From an uncultured Bacteroidales bacterium (GTDB taxonomy: Bacteria; Bacteroidota; Bacteroidia; Bacteroidales; FEN-979), in the NCBI GenBank assembly GCA_903837605.1, contig CAILVF010000021.1, positions 1 to 64,000 on the forward strand: DNA of 64,000 bases. Direction: 5' to 3'. The notes under the pieces were generated by a model that did no database searches, had not been told where the DNA came from, and was given only the letters and a program-made list of their open reading frames with translations. Positions 7,998 through 18,927 of this stretch are shown here, in pieces. Both the position numbers and the translations under genes were made by a program. Positions within the stretch are counted from its first letter, which is position 1. The number at the start of each line of letters is the position of its first letter.

Positions 7998-9755
7998 ATG
8001 GAGAAAGTGAACGAAAAGAAAAAAAGTATTAAAAGGAGCAATGTTGTTCAACTGCTCCTTGTTCTTGTGGTCATCATCCTTCTGAATATTATTTCAGCTT
8101 ATGTTTTTACGCGTTTTGATCTGACCTCCGAGAAAAGGTATTCCCTTGCCCCGGCAACAAAAAAGGTAGTGAAGCATCTTGACGATGTCATGTTCTTCAA
8201 GGTTTATCTCTCGGGCGACCTTCCTCCGGCATTCCAGAGGCTGGCCAATGAAACCAGGGAGATGCTTGATGAATTCAGGGCATACAGCAATTTCGTACAA
8301 TACCAGTTCGTCGATCTCTCGGCCATTGCCGATGAAAAGGACAGGAATTTCGCTTACCGAAGCCTGGCCGAAAAAGGACTTCAGCCTACAAGCTTAAGGG
8401 TGAATAAAAAGGGACAATCATCCCAGCTGGTGATATTCCCCGGGGCTATTGTAACATACAGGGGGCATGAGACCCCGGTTCAGCTGCTTTCAGGGTCAAG
8501 CCTCGGCGAAGACCCAAACCTGATGCTGAACAATTCAGTACAGTCACTTGAATACAACCTGGCCAGTGCTATCCAGGTTCTGACCAGGATCACTAAACCC
8601 AGGATTGCAATCCTCGAAGGACAGGGCGAGCTTTCCGACATGGAAACATTCGACCTGGAACACACCCTCTCCCAATTTTATAATGTTGACCGCGTGACCC
8701 TGAACCACAAGATCAATGCCTTGACGATCAGGATTAAACTGGATTCCCTGCATGACCGGCTGGCCAACAAATACAAGGCCCTGATCATTGCCAAGCCAAG
8801 CAAACCTTTTGATGAGAAAGACAAGTTCCTGATCGACCAGTTTATCATGAGGGGAGGGAAAACCCTCTGGCTTATCGACCCGGTTTACACTCCCTGGGAC
8901 AGCCTTGAAAAGTATAACTCAACTATGGGCGTCGCAAATGACATCAACCTGGAGGATATGCTTTATACATATGGCGCCCGCCTGAACACCAACCTGGTGC
9001 TGGACCTCAACTCCATGCCTATCCCATTGAAGACAGGCCAGATAGGGAAGCAGCCGCAATTCACTTTTTTCAGGTGGTTCTATTTCCCCCTGCTTACACC
9101 GACCATCAATCACCCGATCGTTCATGGCCTGAATGCCATAAAGAGCGAATTTATCAGTACCATCGATACTGTGGAAGCCCCGGGAATAAAGAAACAGATC
9201 TTACTCACCTCTTCACCTTATGCCCAGGTAGTCAATGTGCCTGCCCTGGTCGATCTCGAAATGCTAAGGCAGCAACCCGATGAAAGGCAGTTTACAAGGG
9301 GGCCCTACCCGGTCGCTGTCCTCCTGGAAGGAGAGTTCATGTCGTCATACCTGTACAGGATCCCCCCTGAACTGGCCGAGAATAAAGGGCTTGAATACAA
9401 GAAAAAAAGCAAGCCTACTAAAATGCTGATCGTTGCCGACGGGGATATTGTCAGGAACCAGTTTAATATGAAACAGGGATACCCTTTGCCGATGGGATAT
9501 GACCAGTGGACACAGGAGACCTATGGGAACCGCGATTTTATCCTGAATGCAATGAATTTCCTGTGCGATGAATCGGGACTTATCACGGTACGATCCAGGG
9601 AGCTTAAAATGCGGCTGCTCGACATGAAGAAAATTGAGAGTGAAGGATTGTTCTGGAAGATTTTGAACCTTATCCTGCCGGTACTTGCAATACTCGTTTT
9701 CGCCCTCATCAGGTTCCGTTTGCGAAGGATGAAGTATGCCCGTAAATCCATATAA
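7998..9755 (+). CDS. gldG: Gliding-associated ABC transporter auxiliary protein
   Basis: 585 residues. A lysine-rich N-terminus is followed by one membrane span (VVQLLLVLVVIILLNIISAY, residues about 14-33), a long periplasmic domain containing DLTSEKRYSLAPATK (the opening motif of GldG/DUF4350-like domains) and a C-terminal membrane span (ILNLILPVLAILVFALIRF). The midsection VLEGQGELSDMETFDLE and LWLIDPV fit the ABC-type uncharacterised transport domain. It works with GldF; the substrate is unknown. Followed 20 bp later by a DUF4340 gene, a common arrangement. Confidence 0.9.
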   Translation: MEKVNEKKKSIKRSNVVQLLLVLVVIILLNIISAYVFTRFDLTSEKRYSLAPATKKVVKHLDDVMFFKVYLSGDLPPAFQRLANETREMLDEFRAYSNFVQYQFVDLSAIADEKDRNFAYRSLAEKGLQPTSLRVNKKGQSSQLVIFPGAIVTYRGHETPVQLLSGSSLGEDPNLMLNNSVQSLEYNLASAIQVLTRITKPRIAILEGQGELSDMETFDLEHTLSQFYNVDRVTLNHKINALTIRIKLDSLHDRLANKYKALIIAKPSKPFDEKDKFLIDQFIMRGGKTLWLIDPVYTPWDSLEKYNSTMGVANDINLEDMLYTYGARLNTNLVLDLNSMPIPLKTGQIGKQPQFTFFRWFYFPLLTPTINHPIVHGLNAIKSEFISTIDTVEAPGIKKQILLTSSPYAQVVNVPALVDLEMLRQQPDERQFTRGPYPVAVLLEGEFMSSYLYRIPPELAENKGLEYKKKSKPTKMLIVADGDIVRNQFNMKQGYPLPMGYDQWTQETYGNRDFILNAMNFLCDESGLITVRSRELKMRLLDMKKIESEGLFWKILNLILPVLAILVFALIRFRLRRMKYARKSI

Positions 9756-9775
9756 CCAAGACAGATTTCTTTGAA

Positions 9776-10861
9776 ATGAAGAAGAACAAATACATTATAC
9801 TGCTCGTAATCCTGCTGGCCGTTGTCGCCCTCATCCTGGTCCTGACCAATTCAACGACCACATTCAGGCGGTCAATGAGCGATTTCGCAGTGGCCGATAC
9901 TTCCACAGTCACCAAAATATTCATGAGTGACAAGAACAATAATTCGGTGAAACTGTCGAGAAAAGAAACCGGTTCATGGGTGCTCAATGACAATTTTGCC
10001 GCACTGAAGTTCAATATAGACCTGATGCTGAAAACCATGACCGACATCCAGGTCAAGGCACCTGTTGCCCTGGCGGCTCACAATACCATCGTGAAACACC
10101 TTGCTGTGAACGGGGTGAAAGTTGAGGTCTACCAAATGGTTTACCGTATCGACCTCCTGGGGATCAGGCTTTTCCCCCATGAGAAGCTTACCAAGGTGTA
10201 TTATATAGGCGGGGCTACTCCCGACAACCAGGCCTGCTATGCCCTGATGGAAAATTCGGAAGAACCTTTTGTTATTTACCTGCCCGGCCTCAGGGGATTT
10301 GTCACCCCGCGCTACAGTACTATTGAACGCTACTGGAGGGACCTAACGGTTTTCAGGAAAAATATTGAAGAGATCAGGATGGTCAAACTTGAAGTGCCTG
10401 AAAATCCCGAGTATTCTTTTGAAGTTCAGCTTGACAGGGGAAGATTGAAGAATTTTATCTCCCTTGCCGACAACAAACCCCTTTCTGACCTTGACACCCT
10501 GAAAGTTCTTAACTTCCTTTCAGGCTTCCGCAATGTGAATTTTGAGGCTTTTCTTAACGATATGGACAAGCATACCAAGGATTCGGTGCTCTCCACCAAC
10601 CCCTTTATCATAATAACGCTGACGGATACACTGAATAAAACAAAGGTTGTTAAAACCTACCACAAAGCCAACCTGTTCGGCCAGAAAGATTTCCAGGGCC
10701 GCATCCTGCCTTACGACCCCGACCGCCTTTATGCTTTGGTGAACGATGGGAAAGACTTCGTTCTGATACAGTACTTCGCTTTCAATAAAATATTGAGGCC
10801 GAAACCCTACTTTTCAAAAGGGTTTAAAATGCCAATGGAACAGCCCGAAGGAGCATTTTAA
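9776..10861 (+). CDS. DUF4340 domain protein
   Basis: 361 residues. An N-terminal membrane anchor (IILLVILLAVVALILVL, residues 7-23) is followed by an extracytoplasmic region with the DUF4340 pattern: FAVADTSTVTKIFMSDK, then a lysine-rich strand and GSWVLN. DUF4340 proteins often follow gldG-like genes and probably act with that ABC transporter in the periplasm. This is inference from neighbourhood. The C-terminus has no second membrane segment. Confidence 0.82.
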   Translation: MKKNKYIILLVILLAVVALILVLTNSTTTFRRSMSDFAVADTSTVTKIFMSDKNNNSVKLSRKETGSWVLNDNFAALKFNIDLMLKTMTDIQVKAPVALAAHNTIVKHLAVNGVKVEVYQMVYRIDLLGIRLFPHEKLTKVYYIGGATPDNQACYALMENSEEPFVIYLPGLRGFVTPRYSTIERYWRDLTVFRKNIEEIRMVKLEVPENPEYSFEVQLDRGRLKNFISLADNKPLSDLDTLKVLNFLSGFRNVNFEAFLNDMDKHTKDSVLSTNPFIIITLTDTLNKTKVVKTYHKANLFGQKDFQGRILPYDPDRLYALVNDGKDFVLIQYFAFNKILRPKPYFSKGFKMPMEQPEGAF

Positions 10862-10904
10862 AGAATAACTCCCTATATTCGCCTGGTCAGATAACCGAGC
10901 TGTA

Positions 10905-12122
10905 ATGAGAATCCTGATCCTAAGCCAGTATTTTATTCCTGAGACAGGAGCTCCCCAGAACAGGCTTTTTCAGTGGGCAAAACTTCTCAGCAATAAAGGA
11001 GCCGCCGTTGAAATCCTTACAGCCATGCCCAATTACCCCGAAATGGCCATTCATGGGGCATACAGGGGCAGGTTTTATCTCACCGAAACAATTCAGGGTG
11101 TAAGGATACACAGGGCCTGGATCTATGCAGGCTCCAGTAAAGCCATACTGCCCAGGCTGCTGAATTACTTCAGCTTTGTCTTCACCTCCTTCCTGGTTGG
11201 CCTGTTCCGCACAGGCAAATATGATTATGTTTTTTGTGAATCCCCTCCCTTGTTCCTCGGGATCACCGCTTACTTGCTAAAAGTTCTAAAAGGGGCCAGG
11301 CTTATTTTCAACGTTTCTGACCTATGGCCCGAAAGCGCAGAGAAACTCGGCCTGGTCACCAACCGCTTCCTGCTCAATTCGGCTGCTTCACTGGAGCGTT
11401 TCCTCTACCGCAAATCTTTTTTGATAACCGGGCAAACCATGGGGATCGTTCAGAATATTTCCTCCCGCTTCCCTCAAAAGAAAGTTTTCTGGTTCAAGAA
11501 CGGAGCCGATGTGAAAGAACTGGAATCCATGGAATACGATCCAGGCCTGAGGAAGGAACTGGGTTTCACACCAGGAGATTTCTTAATTTTATATGCCGGC
11601 ATTATCGGCCATGCCCAGGGGCTTGAGGTACTTCTGCTGGCGGCAAGGGAACTGCAATCCGCACCGCAAATAAAATTCCTTATCATGGGAAGCGGACCGG
11701 AGAAAGAGAAACTGTTGAAAATAAAGGAATCCGAAAGCCTTCACAATGTAATTTTCCTCGACTCCAGGCCCAAGAAGGAGGTCATCCCGTTTATTCATGC
11801 TTCAGACGCGGCTGTGATCCCTCTTAAACGGCTTGACCTTTTCAAAGGAGCCATCCCTTCGAAGATATTTGAAAACCTGGCCCTGAAAAAGCCAATTTTG
11901 CTGGGTGTGGAAGGGGAAGCGAAAGAATTGCTGATTGAAACAGGGAAGGCCGGACTTGCCTTCATACCCGAAGACCCTGCCGATCTTGCCGCCAAGGTCT
12001 TATATTTGTACACCCATGAGCAGGAAAGAAAAGAATTCGGGATCAACGGCTATAATTACCTGCTCAAAGAATTTAATCCCGGAACCATAGTAAATGAATT
12101 CTGGAACCTGATCAATGCGTAA
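10905..12122 (+). CDS. Family 4 glycosyltransferase (WbuB-like)
   Basis: 405 residues, GT-B fold. The N-terminal block LSQYFIPETGAPQNR with the following RLFQWAKLL is typical of the WbuB/WcaI-like GT4 group. The C-terminal half has LLYAGIIGHAQGLE, IMGSGPEKEKL and the nucleotide-sugar binding E-x7-E motif region (FENLALKKPILLGVEGEAKELL). It is predicted to transfer a sugar during O-antigen or capsule synthesis at the inner membrane. It overlaps the next gene by 8 bp (AATGCGTAA), so it is translationally coupled to the ligase-like protein. Confidence 0.9.
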   Translation: MRILILSQYFIPETGAPQNRLFQWAKLLSNKGAAVEILTAMPNYPEMAIHGAYRGRFYLTETIQGVRIHRAWIYAGSSKAILPRLLNYFSFVFTSFLVGLFRTGKYDYVFCESPPLFLGITAYLLKVLKGARLIFNVSDLWPESAEKLGLVTNRFLLNSAASLERFLYRKSFLITGQTMGIVQNISSRFPQKKVFWFKNGADVKELESMEYDPGLRKELGFTPGDFLILYAGIIGHAQGLEVLLLAARELQSAPQIKFLIMGSGPEKEKLLKIKESESLHNVIFLDSRPKKEVIPFIHASDAAVIPLKRLDLFKGAIPSKIFENLALKKPILLGVEGEAKELLIETGKAGLAFIPEDPADLAAKVLYLYTHEQERKEFGINGYNYLLKEFNPGTIVNEFWNLINA

Positions 12123-13338
12123 AAGGGTACATCAGCATATCTTCTGGTACTGCTGCCTCGGCATAGCATTCATGCTGGCTGTATGGGGTAAACTTGTCCC
12201 GACCATTATTGTGATCCTCATACTGAACTGGCTCATCACGGGCGATTATATCAGGACTGTCCCTGTCCTGTTCAAAGAGAAGAACCGCAGGAATACCCTG
12301 CTCTTTGCAGGCCTGTATATATTGTACCTACTGGGGCTGCTGTATACCAGCGATTATGCCTATGCCCGCTTCGACCTTGAAGTCAAGCTTTCCCTGCTGG
12401 TTTTTCCTCTGGTTTTTTCGACTGCGGATGTCGGATTCCTGAATACAAGGCATTTACGGCTCCTCATGCATGTTTACCTGGCAGGCTGCGTGGTCGGTTC
12501 CCTTTTACTCCTCGGGCATGCCTTTACCTTATGGAGGGAGGGGGTGCAGGGGGCATTTTATTATATGAAACTAAGCTGGTACTTTCATTCGGCCTACTTC
12601 GCCATGTACCTCAATTTTGCCATGGCATTTATTGTTATTGAGTTACTAAGGAGGTTTCGTATACTTCCATCTGCCTTGAAAATCGCTTATTACATCCTGC
12701 TAGCCTGGTTTTTTGTTTTTATTTTCCTTCTCAGTTCCAAGATGGGACTCATCTGTATGGTCCTTATAGCCGCGCTTGGTGCGGCCGAACTTATTTTCCG
12801 CCAGAAGAAAACTTTTCTCGGGCTGGGCCTCATCATCCTGTTCATGATGTTCATAAGGGCAGGGCTTCATGTTTTTTCCGGCACTTCCGACAGGGTTATC
12901 CAGAGCACATCAACACTCTCAGGTTCTGCCGGCCAGGAAACATCAAAAAGCACTTCCGACCGTATCGACATATGGAAGGTTTCTCTGGAAATAATTAAAT
13001 CCAATATATGGGCAGGCGTAGGCACAGGTGATGTGAAGGATGTGCTGATCGGGAAATACAAGGAAAATAAGATCGATGAAGCGCTTGAATTTAAACTAAA
13101 TGCCCATAACCAGTACCTCCAGACCTTTATGACCCTTGGAATCCCCGGCATCACGGCACTTCTCCTGATGCTTTTCCTGCCGATGATCTCTGCTTTAAGG
13201 AAACATTATCTGCTGTACTTCGTATTCACCCTTTTATTCGCGGCGAACATCCTGGTCGAATCCATGTTCGAGACCCAGGCCGGGGTGGTGTGGTACGCTT
13301 TCTTCAACAGCATTCTTTTTTCCTTGGCCAAAGAATAG
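12115..13338 (+). CDS. O-antigen ligase-family membrane protein
   Basis: 407 residues with about ten hydrophobic segments. The periplasmic loop near residues 255-335 contains DRIDIWKVSLEIIKSN and WAGVGTGDV, followed by AHNQYLQTFMTLGIPG, the Wzy_C/WaaL pattern with the conserved H-N pair. Predicted role: joining O-antigen to lipid A core, or polymerising a surface glycan. Translationally coupled to the GT4 gene. Its last codons (SLAKE stop) form the left arm of a 26-bp perfect hairpin. Confidence 0.88.
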   Translation: MRKRVHQHIFWYCCLGIAFMLAVWGKLVPTIIVILILNWLITGDYIRTVPVLFKEKNRRNTLLFAGLYILYLLGLLYTSDYAYARFDLEVKLSLLVFPLVFSTADVGFLNTRHLRLLMHVYLAGCVVGSLLLLGHAFTLWREGVQGAFYYMKLSWYFHSAYFAMYLNFAMAFIVIELLRRFRILPSALKIAYYILLAWFFVFIFLLSSKMGLICMVLIAALGAAELIFRQKKTFLGLGLIILFMMFIRAGLHVFSGTSDRVIQSTSTLSGSAGQETSKSTSDRIDIWKVSLEIIKSNIWAGVGTGDVKDVLIGKYKENKIDEALEFKLNAHNQYLQTFMTLGIPGITALLLMLFLPMISALRKHYLLYFVFTLLFAANILVESMFETQAGVVWYAFFNSILFSLAKE

Positions 13339-13371
13339 TGCATTCGCACTATTCTTTGGCCAAGGAAAAAA
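13316..13371. terminator. 26-bp perfect hairpin over the ligase stop codon
   Basis: Bases 13316-13341 are exactly complementary to 13346-13371, with a 4-nt loop ATTC. The left arm encodes the last residues and stop of the ligase-like gene. There is no T-run after it on the plus strand, so it is not a textbook intrinsic terminator. It may act as an mRNA 3' end. Confidence 0.7.
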
Positions 13372-13398
13372 AACAAAGGCGCCCGAGAGCGCCTTTGT
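13366..13398 (-). terminator. Intrinsic terminator of gdhA
   Basis: On the minus strand a 10-bp perfect stem (ACAAAGGCGC/GCGCCTTTGT, 13373-13398, 6-nt loop) is followed by eight T residues. It starts 27 bp after the gdhA stop codon. Confidence 0.85.
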
Positions 13399-13424
13399 CT
13401 GAATCAAAATGAACATCTGGTAGT

Positions 13425-14792
<1,368 letters not shown>

Positions 14793-14832
14793 TTAATTAA
14801 TGTATGAACGTTAATAATTTCACAATAATTCG

Positions 14833-14840
14833 CAAATGTA
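14833..14840 (-). promoter_or_regulatory. -7 box (TACATTTG) for gdhA
   Basis: Minus-strand TACATTTG followed by C, 53 bp upstream of the gdhA ATG. Confidence 0.55.
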
Positions 14841-15008
14841 AGCGGCCCGATAACCCGAAATCAGCACCATGATAAAATAAATTCATATATTTTACATAAA
14901 ACAGCCGGTTTACTTAGTGGGTATAAGTGAATCACGTACCAACTCTAAGGATATTCCGTAATGTGCTAAAATTGCGGGTTTCGGTTCAAAAGGGAAGGAA
15001 GATTTATC

Positions 15009-15016
15009 TAACTTTG
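15009..15016 (+). promoter_or_regulatory. -7 box (TAACTTTG) for the receiver/ATP-grasp gene
   Basis: TAACTTTG lies 21 bp upstream of the ATG at 15038. It falls inside the longer open frame that begins at 14927 and so argues for the later start. Confidence 0.55.
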
Positions 15017-15037
15017 AGCGTTAAATTCAGGCAATTT

Positions 15038-18000
15038 ATGACTAAACCCGGGGAGGACAAAAAACACGTCAGGGAAGATAATATTGACCTTGACAGGCTG
15101 GTTTACGACAACCGGGAAAGGCTTAAGGAACTTGCGGCCCTGAACGCAACCACCTCAATTATTAAGAAGGGAAAATCCATTCAGGAGACCCTTTATGAGA
15201 TCTGTAATATCATACCTCCTGCCTGGCAATATCCAGAATTCACCGTGGCCAGGATACGGTACGATGAAACGGAAGTAACCACAACAGAGTTTGAAGAAAC
15301 CCAATGGTGCCAGAAGCAGGAATTTGAAAGCATTGACGGGTTCAGCGGCACCATAGAGGTTTTTTATACAAAGGAATTCACTCGCTCATACGAGGGACCT
15401 TTCCTGAAGGAAGAAAAGGACCTCATTATGAACCTGGCAAGCCTCATCGAGGGTTTCCTGAACGGGGTCAAGGGGCGTGAAGGCCGTTATATTACAAGGG
15501 AAAGGCTGAAAGAGCTGTCGGCCATCAACCAGACCACGAATATACTGAGAGCAGGGAAACCGGTTGAAGAAGCCCTTCACCAGATCTGCATGATCCTTCC
15601 TTCGGCATGGCAGTTCCCCGAATACGCCGTATGCCGTATCAAATACGGCAAGATTGAAATCAAAACCCAGAATTTCAAGGAAACAAAATGGTGCCAGCGG
15701 CAGTTGTTTGAGACTATCGACAACCAGGTTGGGTCTATTGAAATATATTACCTGAAAGCATTCCCCCTCGCATTTGAAGGCCCTTTCCTCGAAGAAGAGC
15801 GATACCTGATCATAAACCTGGGAAACCTCATCACAGGCTATCTCAACAGTGTAAAGGGGAAAGCTATACTGCGGAAAAGCGGGTACACCGATGCCCAGGA
15901 AATAAAGACGGCTTCAGAACAGGAAACCCGGGCCAGCCGGAAACTGCTGCAGACCTTCCTTAACAGGATGAATTACAACCGGGACCTGTACCATGACCTT
16001 ATGCCGTTTAAAGTCAGGGAAATTCTGCTTGTTGCAAATCTCTATGATGCATACAGCATAGAAAAGGAGGGAAGATTCTCTGAACACGTCCTGGGTGAAT
16101 TTTATTCGCTCAGCCTGTCGACCATGCCCCGTATCACTGGAGCTTCCAGTACCGAGGAAGTCATGGAGCAGCTCGGCTCCAAGCATTACGACCTTGTGAT
16201 AATCATGATGGGGGTCGATAAGCATTTCCCCGTAGAATTGAGCCGCAAGATCAAGGACCTTTACCAGTATATTCCTGTATTTCTCTTGCTGAACAGCAAT
16301 ACCGATACGGCTTTGTTTGAAGAGACCCCTGAGAGGCTGACCTGGATCGACAGGGTGTTTGTATGGAACGGCGATTCCAAGATCTTCTTTGCCATGATCA
16401 ACTACCTTGAGGACAAGGTGAATGTTGAGAACGACACCAATATAGGGATGGTGAGGGTGATACTGCTGGTTGAAGATTCCCCAACCTATTACTCCCTGTA
16501 CCTGCCCATGCTATATAATATCGTTCTGGAACAAACCAAGACGATTATTGAAGATGTGACTACCGATGAACTTTACCGCATACTCCGTCTGAAGGCCAGG
16601 CCCAAGATCCTCCTGGCATCCACCTACGAAGAGGCGTTATACATATTTAATAAGTACAAGGAATTTATGCTCTGCCTGATATCGGATGTCAGGTTTAAAA
16701 AGGATGGCCGGATGAGCGATACCGCCGGCTTCAGCCTTGTAAAACAAACAAGGAAGGAACTCAGGGAGCTGCCCATCATACTGCAGTCAAGCGATAATAT
16801 GAATTCCCAGCAGGCTTATGAACTTAAGACCTCCTTCATCAATAAGAATTCAGAGACCCTGCTTGCCGATTTCAGGAGTTTTATCACACACTACCTCGGC
16901 TTCGGTAATTTCATATACAGGGATACCGGCGGCAGCCAGATCGCTGTTGCCAAATCTCTGAAAGAGTTTGAAGATTTCCTTAAGACGATCCCCGAGGAAT
17001 CCCTGTTGTACCATGCCCGCAAGGATCATTTTTCGCTATGGCTGATGGCCAGGGGTGAAGTACAGGCGGCAAAGATCCTCAACCCGGCCAAGGTCACCGA
17101 TTTTAAAAATCCTTCAGAACTCAGGGAACATCTCATCACTGTGATCCGGAATTTCAGGAATGAACAGAATATAGGGAAAGTCATTCCTTTTGAAGAAGCT
17201 GCCATTACCGACGAAAGGAATATTGTCGCACTTACCGAAGGAGCGCTGGGCGGCAAGGGAAGGGGACTCGCATTTGTAAGCACCCTGATCTACAACTACG
17301 ATTTTTCACAGATCATCCCGAACATCATCATCCGCACTCCTAAAACATCCATCATCGGCACCGAGGAGTTTGAATATTTTCTCGACAGGAATAAATTACG
17401 GGAGCAGGCATTGCTTGAAAATGACTACAGCCTGCTGAGGCACAGGTTTATGAGCGGCAAGCTCACCGAAACCCTGATCAGGAAGCTTAAGGCAGTCATC
17501 AAATCGATAAAAAACCCGCTGGCTATAAGGTCCTCGGGGCTTTTCGAGGATTCCCTGAACCAGCCGTTCGCCGGGATCTTCGAAACATACCTGATCCCAA
17601 ACAACCATCCCGATCCTAACGTCAGGCTTGCACAGCTCATGGATGCAATCAAACTGGTCTATGCCTCTGTATACTCTCCTGTTGCCAAAGGGTATATTGA
17701 AGCGGTAAATTACAGGATAGAATCGGAGAAAATGGCTGTTGTTGTCCAGGAAGTCGTGGGCCACAGGCATGGGGATGTGTTCTATCCGCATATCAGCGGT
17801 GTAGCCCAATCCTACAACTACTATCCTTTTGCCCATATGAAACCCGAGGAAGGCTTTGCAGTAATGGCTGTTGGCCTTGGGCGCTATGTTGTTGAAGGGG
17901 AAAAGGCATTCCGTTTTTCACCCAAATATCCAACACTTGAGATCAACACCCCCAAGGACCAGTATAAAGGTTCCCAGCTGCATTTTTATGCGGTGGACCT

Positions 18001-18910
18001 GAAGAAAGAGAATGTGAACCTTCTTGAGGGGGAGGATGCCGGCCTCAGGATGATGGAGATAGATGTGGCGGAAGAACACGGGACCCTGAAGCATCTGGCT
18101 TCGGTATATTCCCTTGAGAACAACCGCATCACTCCCGGCCTCAACCAGCCCGGCCCCAGGGTGATCAACTTTGCCGATATCCTTAAATACAACTATGTTC
18201 CCCTGGCCAAGACCGTCGAGGTTGTTCTTGACGTAGTCAAGGAAGCCTTAGGGACCCCCGTCGAAATCGAATTTGCCGTCGACCTTGAAAAGGATGATGA
18301 GAACCGGGCTTCTTTTTACCTTCTGCAAATTAAACCCCTGATCGGAAATGTGACCGACTACCATGTCGACATGAATAAGATCAACCCGGCAGAGATATTG
18401 CTGTATGCCGATAAAGAAATGGGCAACGGTGTCGTTGAAGACATTCACGATGTGATTTTTGTAGATCCTGACACCTTCGACAACACCAAGACCATGGAGA
18501 TGGCCGATGAGATCAACCATATCAACCATGAGTTTTTCAAGGAGGGGAAGAAGTATGTCCTGATCGGCCCGGGAAGATGGGGTACCAGGGACCGCTGGAT
18601 CGGGATCCCTGTCGCATGGCCGCAGATCAGTTCCGCCAAGATCATTGTTGAAACCAGCCTGGAAGGGTTCCCTCTGGATGCCTCTTCAGGATCCCATTTC
18701 TTCCATAACGTAACTTCGATGAATGTAGGTTATTTCTGCATTCAGCCGGAGATGTCAGACAGCTACATCCGTTATGAGATACTGAAACAGCAGAAAAATA
18801 TCAGGAAAACGCAGTATTTCACCATAGTTCACTTTGAACAGCCATTGACCATCCGCATGGACGGCAAGCAAAGGATCTCGGTGATCACCTGGAAACGCGA
18901 TAAACAATAA
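15038..18910 (+). CDS. Tandem sensor / receiver / PEP-synthase-type ATP-grasp protein (paralogue 1)
   Basis: 1290 residues from the preferred start. Visible order: two sensory domains of about 125 residues (IPPAWQYPE near 58, LPSAWQFPE near 187, each ending GPFLxEE), the GAF-like module found in many sensor kinases. A degenerate receiver follows (about 325-465, IIMMGVD at the phospho-site), then a complete-looking receiver (E479/D480, D550, QSSD, K603). Next is a PPDK_N/PEP-synthase ATP-binding module (EGALGGKGRGLAF near 735, RSSGLFEDS at 831). The C-terminal domain (GPGRWGTRD, GSHFFHN with His1220) is not a recognisable phosphohistidine domain, and the PEP-binding barrel is absent. It is likely a signalling or regulatory ATP-grasp protein. 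It precedes the NuoE-like gene by 17 bp. Confidence 0.78.
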   Translation: MTKPGEDKKHVREDNIDLDRLVYDNRERLKELAALNATTSIIKKGKSIQETLYEICNIIPPAWQYPEFTVARIRYDETEVTTTEFEETQWCQKQEFESIDGFSGTIEVFYTKEFTRSYEGPFLKEEKDLIMNLASLIEGFLNGVKGREGRYITRERLKELSAINQTTNILRAGKPVEEALHQICMILPSAWQFPEYAVCRIKYGKIEIKTQNFKETKWCQRQLFETIDNQVGSIEIYYLKAFPLAFEGPFLEEERYLIINLGNLITGYLNSVKGKAILRKSGYTDAQEIKTASEQETRASRKLLQTFLNRMNYNRDLYHDLMPFKVREILLVANLYDAYSIEKEGRFSEHVLGEFYSLSLSTMPRITGASSTEEVMEQLGSKHYDLVIIMMGVDKHFPVELSRKIKDLYQYIPVFLLLNSNTDTALFEETPERLTWIDRVFVWNGDSKIFFAMINYLEDKVNVENDTNIGMVRVILLVEDSPTYYSLYLPMLYNIVLEQTKTIIEDVTTDELYRILRLKARPKILLASTYEEALYIFNKYKEFMLCLISDVRFKKDGRMSDTAGFSLVKQTRKELRELPIILQSSDNMNSQQAYELKTSFINKNSETLLADFRSFITHYLGFGNFIYRDTGGSQIAVAKSLKEFEDFLKTIPEESLLYHARKDHFSLWLMARGEVQAAKILNPAKVTDFKNPSELREHLITVIRNFRNEQNIGKVIPFEEAAITDERNIVALTEGALGGKGRGLAFVSTLIYNYDFSQIIPNIIIRTPKTSIIGTEEFEYFLDRNKLREQALLENDYSLLRHRFMSGKLTETLIRKLKAVIKSIKNPLAIRSSGLFEDSLNQPFAGIFETYLIPNNHPDPNVRLAQLMDAIKLVYASVYSPVAKGYIEAVNYRIESEKMAVVVQEVVGHRHGDVFYPHISGVAQSYNYYPFAHMKPEEGFAVMAVGLGRYVVEGEKAFRFSPKYPTLEINTPKDQYKGSQLHFYAVDLKKENVNLLEGEDAGLRMMEIDVAEEHGTLKHLASVYSLENNRITPGLNQPGPRVINFADILKYNYVPLAKTVEVVLDVVKEALGTPVEIEFAVDLEKDDENRASFYLLQIKPLIGNVTDYHVDMNKINPAEILLYADKEMGNGVVEDIHDVIFVDPDTFDNTKTMEMADEINHINHEFFKEGKKYVLIGPGRWGTRDRWIGIPVAWPQISSAKIIVETSLEGFPLDASSGSHFFHNVTSMNVGYFCIQPEMSDSYIRYEILKQQKNIRKTQYFTIVHFEQPLTIRMDGKQRISVITWKRDKQ

Positions 18911-18927
18911 GACTCAAATTTACTCAT

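Noticed and set aside
7262..9755. Evidence for gliding motility
   Set aside because: gldF and gldG occur in non-gliding Bacteroidales and no other gld or spr genes are in the window, so motility is not inferred.
14927..15037. Longer N-terminus for the receiver/ATP-grasp protein
   Set aside because: The extra 37 residues are basic and unlike the family. A TAACTTTG -7 box lies inside them, 21 bp before the later ATG.
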